Shown: positions 27,778 to 35,799 of the stretch, in pieces
Layout: every line of letters begins with the position of its first letter
Numbering within the stretch: the stretch's first letter is position 1
Assembly: GCF_001913705.1 (NCBI RefSeq)
Contig: NZ_MKQD01000038.1
Coordinates: forward strand, 62,001 to 126,000
DNA length: 64,000 nucleotides
From: Thalassotalea sp. PP2-459
GTDB lineage: Bacteria; Pseudomonadota; Gammaproteobacteria; Enterobacterales; Alteromonadaceae
Direction: 5' to 3'
Position numbers and translations under genes: made by a program
Notes under the pieces: model-generated
Databases searched by the model: none
Told to the model about the DNA's origin: nothing
What the model saw: only the letters and a program-made list of their open reading frames with translations

Positions 27778-28221
27778 ATGCCAGATCAAAACGAAGAACT
27801 AAAAAGAGCCGGATTAAAAATTACGTTACCACGCGTTAAGATTTTAGCAATTCTGCAAGATCCTAACAATCAGCACATAAGTGCAGAAGACGTATATAAA
27901 ATTCTGCTTGATCAAAATGAAGAAATTGGTCTTGCGACCGTTTACCGCGTATTGAACCAGTTTGACGATGCAGGCATTGTTACTCGTCACCATTTTGAAG
28001 GTGGTAAATCTGTTTTTGAACTAAGCCATAAAAAGCATCATGATCACCTTGTGTGTTTAAAGTGTGGTAAAGTTGTAGAATTCGAAGATGATGTTATTGA
28101 GCAACGCCAAGAAGATGTAGCAAAACATCATAAAATTCGCTTAACTAATCACAGCTTATATTTATACGGTGAATGTGAAGACCAAGAGGCTTGTGAAAAG
28201 TACCGTAAATCTCATCAATAA
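27778..28221 (+). CDS. fur: Ferric uptake regulator Fur
   Basis: Fur is the Fe2+-dependent repressor of iron uptake. The 147-residue protein starts MPDQNEELKRAGLKITLPR, which aligns with E. coli MTDNNTALKKAGLKVTLPR; I therefore prefer ATG 27778 to the earlier in-frame codon at 27763. The winged-helix domain includes the recognition segment GLATVYRVLNQF. The metal sites are present: HHFEGGKSVFE, the His-rich KKHHDHLVCLKCGKVVEF, and C-terminal Cys pairs (CEDQEAC). A strong -10 lies just upstream and a terminator just downstream, so fur is a single-gene unit. Confidence 0.97.
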   Translation: MPDQNEELKRAGLKITLPRVKILAILQDPNNQHISAEDVYKILLDQNEEIGLATVYRVLNQFDDAGIVTRHHFEGGKSVFELSHKKHHDHLVCLKCGKVVEFEDDVIEQRQEDVAKHHKIRLTNHSLYLYGECEDQEACEKYRKSHQ

Positions 28222-28238
28222 AATATCTTAATCATATA

Positions 28239-28266
28239 AAAACGGCTTATCATTTGCCGTTTTTTA
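28239..28266 (+). terminator. Terminator of fur
   Basis: AAAACGGC (28239-28246) pairs with GCCGTTTT (28256-28263) across a 9-nt loop, followed by T-rich sequence, about 20 bp after the fur stop. Confidence 0.85.
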
Positions 28267-28408
28267 TCCTTTTATCTCCCTATTACGTTCAATTTTCACG
28301 TTAACTCACAAAACAAACCGTCGCGACTAACATTCTTTTATGCTATAACTGACGATAGTTCAATAGTTTAAGTATTACCTGATCTGTTAACCCTTTAAGG
28401 ATCTATCT

Positions 28409-29749
28409 GTGGATTTAAAGGTAGAAAATAACGAACATTACATCAACCACCTAACGGATGTAAGTACCACGAATAAAGTGGTGGCTGTAGAAAATATCTA
28501 CAATACATTTGGTGTGTTACTAGTGCCAAAAGGCACAGCAATTGAACATCGGGTACAGGAGTTCTTGGTTGGCCATAAAATGCAAAGCCAGCTCGACGAA
28601 TTGATTACCGTCCAAGGATGTTTAACGAATACTTCACTAGAAAAGGAGTTTCAGCAATTCCTCAAAAAATACCCAGATCTTATTCAAATTCACAACAATA
28701 CGAATTTCGCGAGTATATTAAATCAGCTTTGTGCAGTTAAACAAATTCCAAGGGTTTTACTGCAAAAGCTAACCATCATGAAAATTCAATTGCCAGATTT
28801 ATTTGAACAAACCTTATTCAGTACTTGGCTTGCATGCCTGTTAGCAAAAGAAATGAAGCTAACGCTAGAGCACATTAATCATACTTTTTATATCGGTCTT
28901 TTACATGATATTGGCTTATTACATATTGATCCTACTTTAGTCAGTAAACAAAGTAATTTTACTGATAAAGAATGGGATGCCTTCAAGCAGCATATTAAGA
29001 TAAGTTTAGCCATTGCCAAGCTTATCCACCCCTTTGGAAATGAAGTGCTTCGTGGCATAAAAGAGCACCACGAACGTTGCGACGGTAGTGGCTACCCAAT
29101 GGGGTTACATAACAGCCAACTTGGCAATTTGGGCCAATTAGTTGGGCTTGCAGACTTAATTTGCCATATTCGCACACGCCAGTTTGATAAATCGGGGAAA
29201 TCTATGGCGAATATTTTACCCTATCTTCAAATTAATTCGCATGCGTTTAAATTTGAATTTTATCAAGCGATGTACACTATTTTACAACGCTCACAGCTTG
29301 ATAGCGCAGAATTAATTGATCGTCAAACTTTTACGTCTTTACCAAAACGGATTATATTAAAACGCATTCGTATCATGCAGTTACATCTTGCTTTTAATGA
29401 CTTCATTGCTCATATCCCTGAAAATATATCAGGAAAACATTACAAAGCCTTACTTGATGCTAACCAGCAAATCAATAACATTATTAAGCGCGGTGGTTTT
29501 GATAGTGCAGAAACCTTAGACTGGTTAGAAAGCATTAAGGAAGATGACTACAATGAAGTACATCAAGAATTACAAGAGCTTGACGATTTACAATACGAAA
29601 TACTATGGCTGTTTAAAAAAGTATTTCGTATTGTACCAAGCTTTCTAACAGAAGAACTCCCAGAAGATTGCGCGGCGAAAATCAGGCTTGATGCACAAAT
29701 GGAAACATTGGGTCAAAATTTATTACAAGCTTGGGCTGATTATCAATAA
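28409..29749 (+). CDS. HD-GYP domain protein (c-di-GMP phosphodiesterase family, partly altered site)
   Basis: A 446-residue cytosolic protein with an HD-GYP domain at about 125-290. The HD pair is in LLHDIGLLHID and the GYP motif in HHERCDGSGYP, with the intermediate His in FKQHIKIS. Two features differ from canonical enzymes: the first metal-binding His (usually before a V-A pair in the first helix) is not seen in FSTWLACLLA, and the Lys of HDIGK is Leu. Catalysis is therefore uncertain. The N-terminal ~100 residues hold a small beta-rich segment (LLVPKGTAIE) as seen in many HD-GYP proteins. The C-terminal 150 residues are helical with no recognised domain. The start is GTG 28409, after AAGGAT. 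It ends convergent with the GNAT gene. Confidence 0.85.
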   Translation: MDLKVENNEHYINHLTDVSTTNKVVAVENIYNTFGVLLVPKGTAIEHRVQEFLVGHKMQSQLDELITVQGCLTNTSLEKEFQQFLKKYPDLIQIHNNTNFASILNQLCAVKQIPRVLLQKLTIMKIQLPDLFEQTLFSTWLACLLAKEMKLTLEHINHTFYIGLLHDIGLLHIDPTLVSKQSNFTDKEWDAFKQHIKISLAIAKLIHPFGNEVLRGIKEHHERCDGSGYPMGLHNSQLGNLGQLVGLADLICHIRTRQFDKSGKSMANILPYLQINSHAFKFEFYQAMYTILQRSQLDSAELIDRQTFTSLPKRIILKRIRIMQLHLAFNDFIAHIPENISGKHYKALLDANQQINNIIKRGGFDSAETLDWLESIKEDDYNEVHQELQELDDLQYEILWLFKKVFRIVPSFLTEELPEDCAAKIRLDAQMETLGQNLLQAWADYQ

Positions 29750-29808
29750 TCTCTTTTTATTTCATGCTCAATGAATGTTTCTTGGTCTTCGGTAAACAAA
29801 GTTATGTA

Positions 29809-30267
29809 CTACTTTGGACGCCAAAGCATTTGGTATTCTAAGGCATTTTCCCCAACCACAACAAACCCTGCTCTTTTGTATAACTTAATCGCAGGATTTT
29901 TAAATAAAACATTTAATGAAATGGGCACATGTAGTTGTGATGCTTTATCTTGCAGAAGAGCTAACAATCTAGTGCCTAAGCCCTTTCCCTGAAATTCTTG
30001 CGCAATTTGTAATTGCCTGATGTGCCATTTACCTGTCGATTGTGCGAGTTTAATTAGCCCAATCGCAACATCTTTAAAGCAAATAATATAAGAATCCTCA
30101 AAATATTCTGTAATTCTCGCGAGATGTTGCTGATCAGAATACACGAGGCCAGCAGTGAATAAGTGCTCGTTCATGGTTTCTTTTCTAAGTGTGATCAAGT
30201 AACTAATATCAGTATCAACAGCTTTACGAAAAGTAAAAGTTAAAGCTTTAGGCTGCTCATCACTCAT
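29809..30267 (-). CDS. GNAT family N-acetyltransferase
   Basis: A 152-residue single-domain acetyltransferase. The acetyl-CoA binding motif A is LQIAQEFQGKGLGTRLLALL (Q/RxxGxG/A), and the C-terminal motif is NPAIKLYKRAGFVVVGE, both typical of GNAT enzymes. The substrate cannot be read from the sequence. Its start overlaps the end of the upstream EamA-family transporter gene by 8 bp, so the two are co-translated and may act on the same class of small molecule. Confidence 0.85.
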   Translation of the reverse strand: MSDEQPKALTFTFRKAVDTDISYLITLRKETMNEHLFTAGLVYSDQQHLARITEYFEDSYIICFKDVAIGLIKLAQSTGKWHIRQLQIAQEFQGKGLGTRLLALLQDKASQLHVPISLNVLFKNPAIKLYKRAGFVVVGENALEYQMLWRPK

Positions 30268-31177
30268 GTGTCGTTACCTTTCGTTTAATACGTTTATGAT
30301 TAACAAGTGCTTCTACTTTGGTACTCCACTGAAAGCATGATAAGCCACAAATAACAAAAATAGCACCAACTATTATTTTAGGTGTTAATTGTTCATTATT
30401 AAAAACATAGCCTAAAATCAGTGCAAGGACCGGAGTGATCATTGTCACTAAAGCAACCGTGCTAGCTGATAACTTTTGTAATACATAAAAATAAGCGATA
30501 AAGCCTAAAAGTGAGCCAAAAATGCCTAAATAAATAATCGCCGCAATGGAGCGAAATTGCCATTGTTCAAAAGGAATTGAACCATCAAAAATTAACCATA
30601 GACTAAAAAATAACGGAACACTAAAGGTTAGTGCACCTACAGTCGTCGCAATGGGATTAATTGCCATCGGCACTGATTTTATTAATACGCCACTCACACT
30701 AAAAAAGAACACGCCAGCTAAAATTAAACCAATACCGATATAAGCATCACTTTTTAACGCGATATTATCAATACAAACAATCAACAATCCTATTAAGGCA
30801 GCAACTAACGCCACTTTCTTAGTCAAAGAAAAACGCGGCTCAGATAACATTTTTTGAGCAAGAAACCCAGATAAAATAGGTGCTAAGCCAAAAACCAATG
30901 ACATCAACCCTGATGAAATATACGTGGCTGCCATGTATGAAAATGACATACCACCAAAAATGCCGACAGAGGAAAATCCATAAAGTTTAAGCGCTGTTTT
31001 ATGCCAAGGCATCGCAATACGACAAGTCAGTATTATCGACATACCAATGAGCCAGGCAATAAGCATGCGTAACAGTACAGCCATAGTGGGATGCACTGAC
31101 TCACTACTCCAAACTATACCTAATGGTGTAGTTGACCAAATTATCACAACAGCGAGATACGCTATCGGTACACGCAT
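30260..31177 (-). CDS. DMT superfamily transporter (EamA family, second copy)
   Basis: A 305-residue inner-membrane protein with about ten hydrophobic helices in two EamA halves (VVIIWSTTPLGIVWSSES near the N-terminus and PVLALILGYVFNNEQLTP near the C-terminus). This is a different subgroup from the eamA gene at 4.7-5.6 kb. The C-terminal tail KRIKRKVTTHE is basic and cytoplasmic by the positive-inside rule. It overlaps the GNAT gene downstream. A hairpin with a T-rich tract lies 44 bp before its ATG. An AAAGGAG Shine-Dalgarno is present. Substrate unknown; drug or amino acid export is usual for the family. Confidence 0.85.
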   Translation of the reverse strand: MRVPIAYLAVVIIWSTTPLGIVWSSESVHPTMAVLLRMLIAWLIGMSIILTCRIAMPWHKTALKLYGFSSVGIFGGMSFSYMAATYISSGLMSLVFGLAPILSGFLAQKMLSEPRFSLTKKVALVAALIGLLIVCIDNIALKSDAYIGIGLILAGVFFFSVSGVLIKSVPMAINPIATTVGALTFSVPLFFSLWLIFDGSIPFEQWQFRSIAAIIYLGIFGSLLGFIAYFYVLQKLSASTVALVTMITPVLALILGYVFNNEQLTPKIIVGAIFVICGLSCFQWSTKVEALVNHKRIKRKVTTHE

Positions 31178-31220
31178 TGCTTTACTCCTTTAAAACAGTT
31201 ATTGCTGCGATTAAAACAAA

Positions 31221-31246
31221 AAAACCGCAGTAAAAACTGCGGTTTT
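31221..31246 (-). terminator. Terminator or attenuator upstream of the DMT transporter
   Basis: AAAACCGCAG / CTGCGGTTTT, a 10-bp perfect stem with a 6-nt loop, followed on the minus strand by TTTGTTTT. It lies 44 bp before the transporter ATG and about 200 bp after the stop of the PhnA-domain gene. It may end that gene's transcript, or act as an attenuator for the transporter. A third copy of CTGCGG upstream (31271-31276) could pair with the 5' arm. Confidence 0.8.
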
Positions 31247-31452
31247 AAGACAAAAACAAATGTTATCTTTCCGCAGCAAAAACACACCAGCGCATTGTTT
31301 TAACGACAATACGTAGTTTAGGTGTTTGACAGAGGACTATTTGCTGAAAAGTTAACATGTAATTCTTACAACGTTTTTATAAAATTCATTAAGTAAGCTA
31401 ATAATGACCATGTGCTGACAATAAGTCAATACACGTATTATGTGATTTTACA

Positions 31453-32022
31453 CTACGCTTTTTTTAAGTAAGCTGAAACAAGCACAATTTTAGTGCCATT
31501 TACTTTACCTTCTATATACTCAGGGTTATCAGTTAATGAAATACCTCTGACCATAGTGCCTTGTTTTGCAATAAAATTGGCACCCTTGACTTTTAAATCT
31601 TTAACCAAGGTCACATTATCGCCCGCTTGTAATTCAGTGCCATTGCAATCACGTGTTGGCCCATTAGTTTGCTCTGCTGCTATACCCTGCTCAGCCCAAT
31701 GCTTTACGTCATCTTCTATGTAAAGCATGTCCATTGCATCTTGTGCCCAGCTCTCTGAAGATAGTTTATGTAACATGCGATAAGACAATACCTGAATCAC
31801 CGGCTCTTGACTCCACATGCTATCGCTTAAACAGCGCCAATGATTAAGATTTATTTCTTTATCATCATTTATTTGATCTATACATGCTGCGCACAAATAA
31901 GCTGTTTGTTGCACGCTTCCATCACTGTCCGGTGGTACAAGATAGACAGATAATGAATCCTTTGATGTGCAAAGTTCGCATTGTGAATTACTTCGTGTTT
32001 GCAAAGCTTGTTCTACTGGCAT
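31453..32022 (-). CDS. PhnA-domain protein (YjdM-like)
   Basis: A 189-residue protein with a zinc-ribbon-like N-terminus (SQCELCTSKDSLSV and AYLCAACIDQI, two CxxC pairs) and a C-terminal PhnA/YjdM beta domain (DCNGTELQAGDNVTLVKDLKVKG in parts, then KQGTMVRGISLTDNPEYIEG). Despite the old name, alkylphosphonate uptake is not its proven role. Family members are widespread and of unsettled function. The middle section (about 65-110) is acidic and helical. It is a single gene between the symporter and the DMT transporter, all on the minus strand. Confidence 0.85.
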   Translation of the reverse strand: MPVEQALQTRSNSQCELCTSKDSLSVYLVPPDSDGSVQQTAYLCAACIDQINDDKEINLNHWRCLSDSMWSQEPVIQVLSYRMLHKLSSESWAQDAMDMLYIEDDVKHWAEQGIAAEQTNGPTRDCNGTELQAGDNVTLVKDLKVKGANFIAKQGTMVRGISLTDNPEYIEGKVNGTKIVLVSAYLKKA

Positions 32023-32107
32023 TAATAAATCCTCAAAAATTTTGCGCTATTATGCCTGCAAAACCCTTATAAAAATAGGGGCTTAATATAAAATAAAAAA
32101 CACAAAA

Positions 32108-32127
32108 AAGGCCGCTACCGCGGCCTT
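32108..32127 (-). terminator. Terminator of the cation symporter gene
   Basis: AAGGCCGC TACC GCGGCCTT, an 8-bp GC-rich stem with a 4-nt loop, followed on the minus strand by TTTTGTGTTTTTT. It lies 20 bp after the symporter stop. Confidence 0.9.
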
Positions 32128-32146
32128 CTATTCGATAAAATCTTGT

Positions 32147-33319
32147 TTATTCTTTATCAGTGATAGGTGTTAACCCTTCTTCGCCGGCAAACTTATCTAC
32201 CCAAAGCGCAATTGCACCATCACCAGTTACATTACATGCGGTACCGAAGCTATCTTGAGCCATATAAAGAGCGATCATTAATGCCAGTGCAGCATCAGTA
32301 AATCCTAGCATACTTGCTAATAACCCTAACGCAGCCATTACTGCGCCACCTGGCGCGCCTGGTGCTGCGATCATGGTAACACCTAGCATAAAAATAAAGC
32401 CTAACATGCCAGTTAACCCTGGTAACGATAGCCCTGGAGTCATGATCATAACTGCCGTAGCACAAGTGACAATGGTTATTGTTGAACCACTTAAATGAAT
32501 TGAAGCACATAATGGCACAGTAAAATTAGCCACGCCATCACTTACTTCATTCTCTTTGTTTGCACGTAGTGACACAGGAATTGTCGCCGCACTAGACATA
32601 GTACCTAATGCTGTAAAATATGCTGGCAGCATATTTTTTAACAGTGTTGCAGGTGACTTACCAATTGCAAGACCTGTGGTTACATACAATACAGTGATCC
32701 AAATCCAATGCATAACAAGCGCAAGTACAAGTACAATACCAAAAGTTTTTAAGGTTGAGAAAACCGAGCCGTCGACGGTCATTTCAGCAAATACACCCGC
32801 AATATAAAATGGCAACGCTGGAATAATTACCTTTGATAGTAATTGCTCAATCACATCTTTTGCTTCATTTAACGTAGTTCTCAAAGAATTAGCATTGGTT
32901 GCACTGATACCAATACCAAAAATGAACGCAATCGCTAATGCAGTCATCACATCAAATAGCGGCGTTATTTGAATATCGATAAAGCCTTTGGCTGTGCCAC
33001 CATGAGAGGCTTCTGCGACCGTGCTCGCGGTTAATTCAGGTAAAACATTACTAGCCACTAAAAAGGCAAGAATGCCCGCAACAATTGTTGAACCATAGGC
33101 TAAGCCTACCGTTTTACTTAACAATGAGCCTGAGCCTTTAGGTAAAGAGGCTATGCCACTGGCAATATAAAATAAGATGATCAGCGGAATGGTAAACTTA
33201 ATCAGTTGACCAATGAGGTTTTGCGCAGTGAAAACTAACTGAACAATAAATTCGGGTGCGTAAAGCCCAACTAATATACCAGCGACAATACCGGCAATAA
33301 GCTTTAATACTAAATTCAT
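32147..33319 (-). CDS. Dicarboxylate/amino acid:cation symporter (DAACS family)
   Basis: An inner-membrane secondary transporter of 390 residues, similar to SstT, GltP and DctA. Family traits are the hairpin-rich C-terminal core with GTMSSAATIPVSLR (serine-rich hairpin 1), VPLCASIHLSGSTI (NMDGT-like helix 7 region, here the less common form HLSGST), and MIAAPGAPGGAVMAALGLLAS (hairpin 2). It is shorter than DctA or GltP (about 420-440). The HLSGST in place of NMDGT makes the substrate hard to call; serine, glutamate or dicarboxylates are possible, with sodium or protons as the driving ion. Single-gene unit with its own terminator. Confidence 0.88.
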   Translation of the reverse strand: MNLVLKLIAGIVAGILVGLYAPEFIVQLVFTAQNLIGQLIKFTIPLIILFYIASGIASLPKGSGSLLSKTVGLAYGSTIVAGILAFLVASNVLPELTASTVAEASHGGTAKGFIDIQITPLFDVMTALAIAFIFGIGISATNANSLRTTLNEAKDVIEQLLSKVIIPALPFYIAGVFAEMTVDGSVFSTLKTFGIVLVLALVMHWIWITVLYVTTGLAIGKSPATLLKNMLPAYFTALGTMSSAATIPVSLRANKENEVSDGVANFTVPLCASIHLSGSTITIVTCATAVMIMTPGLSLPGLTGMLGFIFMLGVTMIAAPGAPGGAVMAALGLLASMLGFTDAALALMIALYMAQDSFGTACNVTGDGAIALWVDKFAGEEGLTPITDKE

Positions 33320-33379
33320 AAGAACTCCGATTGTTATAATATTTTTTATGGGGACGACAAATTGCCGAATGCGTTTATT

Positions 33380-34750
33380 CTAACCTGACTCAGTTTCTTC
33401 TAGCCAGACAACTTTAATATTTAATTGATGTTTATCTTTAACGTAAGGCTGACAGACAAAGTATTTAGTCACAGCGATCAACTGTTCATCAACATATATC
33501 ATCGGTGTGCGTTTACGTTGCCAAGGGGCTACATTAAGCTCTTGCCATAGTTTTTTCATTTCACGACGATATTGTCTGTAATCAGGTAACACTTTTTCAT
33601 GAGGTTGTGCAAAAGAGACGATTAATTGATCAGTCGCCTTATCTATTGAAAATACTTGCGCAGTGGAGCAGTCACTTTCACAATAGCTTAATTTTAGTGT
33701 TCCTAAATTATCAGGTAAAGAGATATCTATAGGGCTGTCTATTACTTTCTGAACATCGATCACATGCTTCCATTGCTGCAGCTCAGTAAAAGCTTGTGTT
33801 AAATAAAGCTTCCCTTGGTATTGCCGCAGCCAACCATTGCCGACTTTAACTTGACGTTTACTTTCAGACTCAATACTTAACCCCGCAAAAAGTTGTTGCA
33901 ACTGCTGTTCGCTTGGCATGGTTATTTTGTGTGAAGCTAAAAAAAAGCGAATAACGTGCTTTCGCCTAATTGTTGATAAGTTGAGTAATGCCTCAATGCA
34001 AAGAATTTTAGCATTATCAGCACAGCACGTAGCTAAATCTTGCTTGGCTATTTCATCGATTAAACGTTGCGTTTCTTGGCAATGTGAAACAGTGCGGGCA
34101 ATACTTTGAGCAATGCTAGGCCAACGGTTTTCTAATATGGGAGCTACTTGATGGCGAATAAAGTTTCGGTCAAACACTTGATTGCTATTTGACTCATCTT
34201 CAACCCATGGCAATTGATGCTCTTGTGCGTAATGTTCAATTTCTTGTCGAGAAATAGACAATAACGGCCGTAATAAGGTTTTACTTGTAGAACGAAATTG
34301 CGATATAGGTTGTATAGCTGCCAGGCCCTGTACACCTGAGCCTCGTTTTAATGCAAGTATAAAGCTTTCCATTTGATCATTTACATGGTGACCTGTAACA
34401 ATAACGGCGTTACTTGGTGTGATGTGATCAAACACTTGATATCTTGCCTCTCTTGCAATGGCCTCTAGGCTTTGTCGAGGTTGTTTAACTAAGTGAACTG
34501 TTTCGGTGTTAAACGTAATACCGTATAGTGCGCACTGTTTGGCAGCGAAGTTCTGCCATTTACCAGCATGTTCACTCAAACCGTGGTTAACATGACAAGC
34601 AAATATTGACACTGCAGGTGTAGCTTTTTTTAACCTCGAAAAGAGGTGCAGAAGTACTTGAGAGTCAATTCCGCCGCTATAGGCGATACAAATAGGCCGC
34701 TCAAGAAAAGGTAATAACTGCTGTTGGAACTGAGCAAATATGCTGTTCAT
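33380..34750 (-). CDS. tilS: tRNA(Ile)-lysidine synthase TilS
   Basis: TilS modifies C34 of the CAU anticodon tRNA-Ile to lysidine, so that it reads AUA. The PP-loop IAYSGGIDSQVLLHL near residue 22 binds ATP, and the conserved VTGHHVNDQMESFILALKRGSG follows. The C-terminal TilS domain is present (LPDYRQYRREMKKLWQELNV). The 456-residue length fits the longer proteobacterial form. It follows accA by 39 bp, but an intrinsic terminator fills that gap and no Shine-Dalgarno site is visible before the ATG. In E. coli tilS is also near accA. Confidence 0.96.
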   Translation of the reverse strand: MNSIFAQFQQQLLPFLERPICIAYSGGIDSQVLLHLFSRLKKATPAVSIFACHVNHGLSEHAGKWQNFAAKQCALYGITFNTETVHLVKQPRQSLEAIAREARYQVFDHITPSNAVIVTGHHVNDQMESFILALKRGSGVQGLAAIQPISQFRSTSKTLLRPLLSISRQEIEHYAQEHQLPWVEDESNSNQVFDRNFIRHQVAPILENRWPSIAQSIARTVSHCQETQRLIDEIAKQDLATCCADNAKILCIEALLNLSTIRRKHVIRFFLASHKITMPSEQQLQQLFAGLSIESESKRQVKVGNGWLRQYQGKLYLTQAFTELQQWKHVIDVQKVIDSPIDISLPDNLGTLKLSYCESDCSTAQVFSIDKATDQLIVSFAQPHEKVLPDYRQYRREMKKLWQELNVAPWQRKRTPMIYVDEQLIAVTKYFVCQPYVKDKHQLNIKVVWLEETESG

Positions 34751-34752
34751 AG

Positions 34753-34781
34753 AAAAAGGCTTAATGTGTTAACACTAAGCC
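34753..34781 (-). terminator. Terminator between accA and tilS
   Basis: GGCTTA (34758-34763) and TAAGCC (34776-34781) enclose the palindrome GTGTTAACAC. On the minus strand TTTTT follows and the tilS ATG comes a few bases later. The hairpin occupies the position of the tilS ribosome binding site. Confidence 0.75.
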
Positions 34782-34789
34782 CCTCATTA

Positions 34790-35746
34790 TTAGCAATAGC
34801 CGTAAGACATAAGTCGTTGATAACGTAGTTCTATTAACTCTTCGCTCGATAAACCTTCTAGCTCTGCTAAGCCGTCTTTAAGCGATTGCTTTAACACAGC
34901 AGCCATTTCATCTTTATCACGATGTGCACCGCCCATAGGTTCAGTGATCACATTATCAATAAGTCCTAGTTCTTTGATCCGTTTAGCCGTTATCCCCATC
35001 GCTTCAGCGGCTGTTGGCGCTTTTTCTGCTGTTTTCCATAAAATAGAAGCACAGCCTTCAGGTGAAATAACAGAGTACGTTGAATATTCAAGCATATTAA
35101 CGCGGTCGCCCACACCAATCGCTAAGGCGCCACCAGAACCACCTTCGCCGATAACCGTACAAATAACCGGTACATTTAAACGCGCCATGACTTGCAGATT
35201 CTTCGCAATCGCTTCACTTTGACCACGCTCTTCAGCACCAATACCTGGATATGCACCTGGCGTGTCAATAAAAGTAATAATAGGCATGTTAAAACGCTCG
35301 GCCATTTCCATTAAGCGCAACGCTTTACGATAGCCTTCTGGTCTTGGCATACCAAAGTTGCGTTTTACTTTTTCGGTCGTAGAACGCCCTTTTTGATGAC
35401 CAATAACCATCACAGGTCTTCCGTCTAATCTAGCCGTACCACCTACAATTGCTTTATCATCAGCATATGCCCTATCACCAGCAAGCTCATCAAAGTCAGT
35501 AAAAATACGCGACAAATAGTCATAGGTATATGGACGTTGAGGATGACGAGCAACACGCGCCGTTTGCCATGGATCTAAATTGGCAAATATTTTTCTTGTT
35601 TGTTCTTTGTTTTTTTCTTTTAATTGATTAATTTGCTCTTCAAGATCAAGATCTAACTCTTGCCCTTTGCTCACTAATCGTAGTTCTTCAATTTTTGCTT
35701 CAAGTTCAGCAATCGGCTGCTCAAAGTCTAAAAAGTTTAATGACAT
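34790..35746 (-). CDS. accA: Acetyl-CoA carboxylase carboxyltransferase alpha subunit AccA
   Basis: AccA with AccD transfers carboxyl from biotin to acetyl-CoA to form malonyl-CoA, the first step of fatty acid synthesis. The 318-residue protein (E. coli 319) begins [22 protein letters not shown], close to the E. coli protein. Conserved crotonase-fold segments include [29 protein letters not shown] and [15 protein letters not shown]. It lies 53 bp after dnaE and is the last gene of the lpxD operon before a terminator. Confidence 0.98.
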   Translation of the reverse strand: MSLNFLDFEQPIAELEAKIEELRLVSKGQELDLDLEEQINQLKEKNKEQTRKIFANLDPWQTARVARHPQRPYTYDYLSRIFTDFDELAGDRAYADDKAIVGGTARLDGRPVMVIGHQKGRSTTEKVKRNFGMPRPEGYRKALRLMEMAERFNMPIITFIDTPGAYPGIGAEERGQSEAIAKNLQVMARLNVPVICTVIGEGGSGGALAIGVGDRVNMLEYSTYSVISPEGCASILWKTAEKAPTAAEAMGITAKRIKELGLIDNVITEPMGGAHRDKDEMAAVLKQSLKDGLAELEGLSSEELIELRYQRLMSYGYC

Positions 35747-35799
35747 ATGTTTTTATTACCTATGCGTTAACAAAAGTTACCGTGTATTTAACACGCTAA

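Noticed and set aside
29771-29992. 73-codon plus-strand frame over the GNAT gene
   Set aside because: It lies opposite the GNAT coding sequence, which has clear family motifs; the frame has no ribosome site and no recognised domain.
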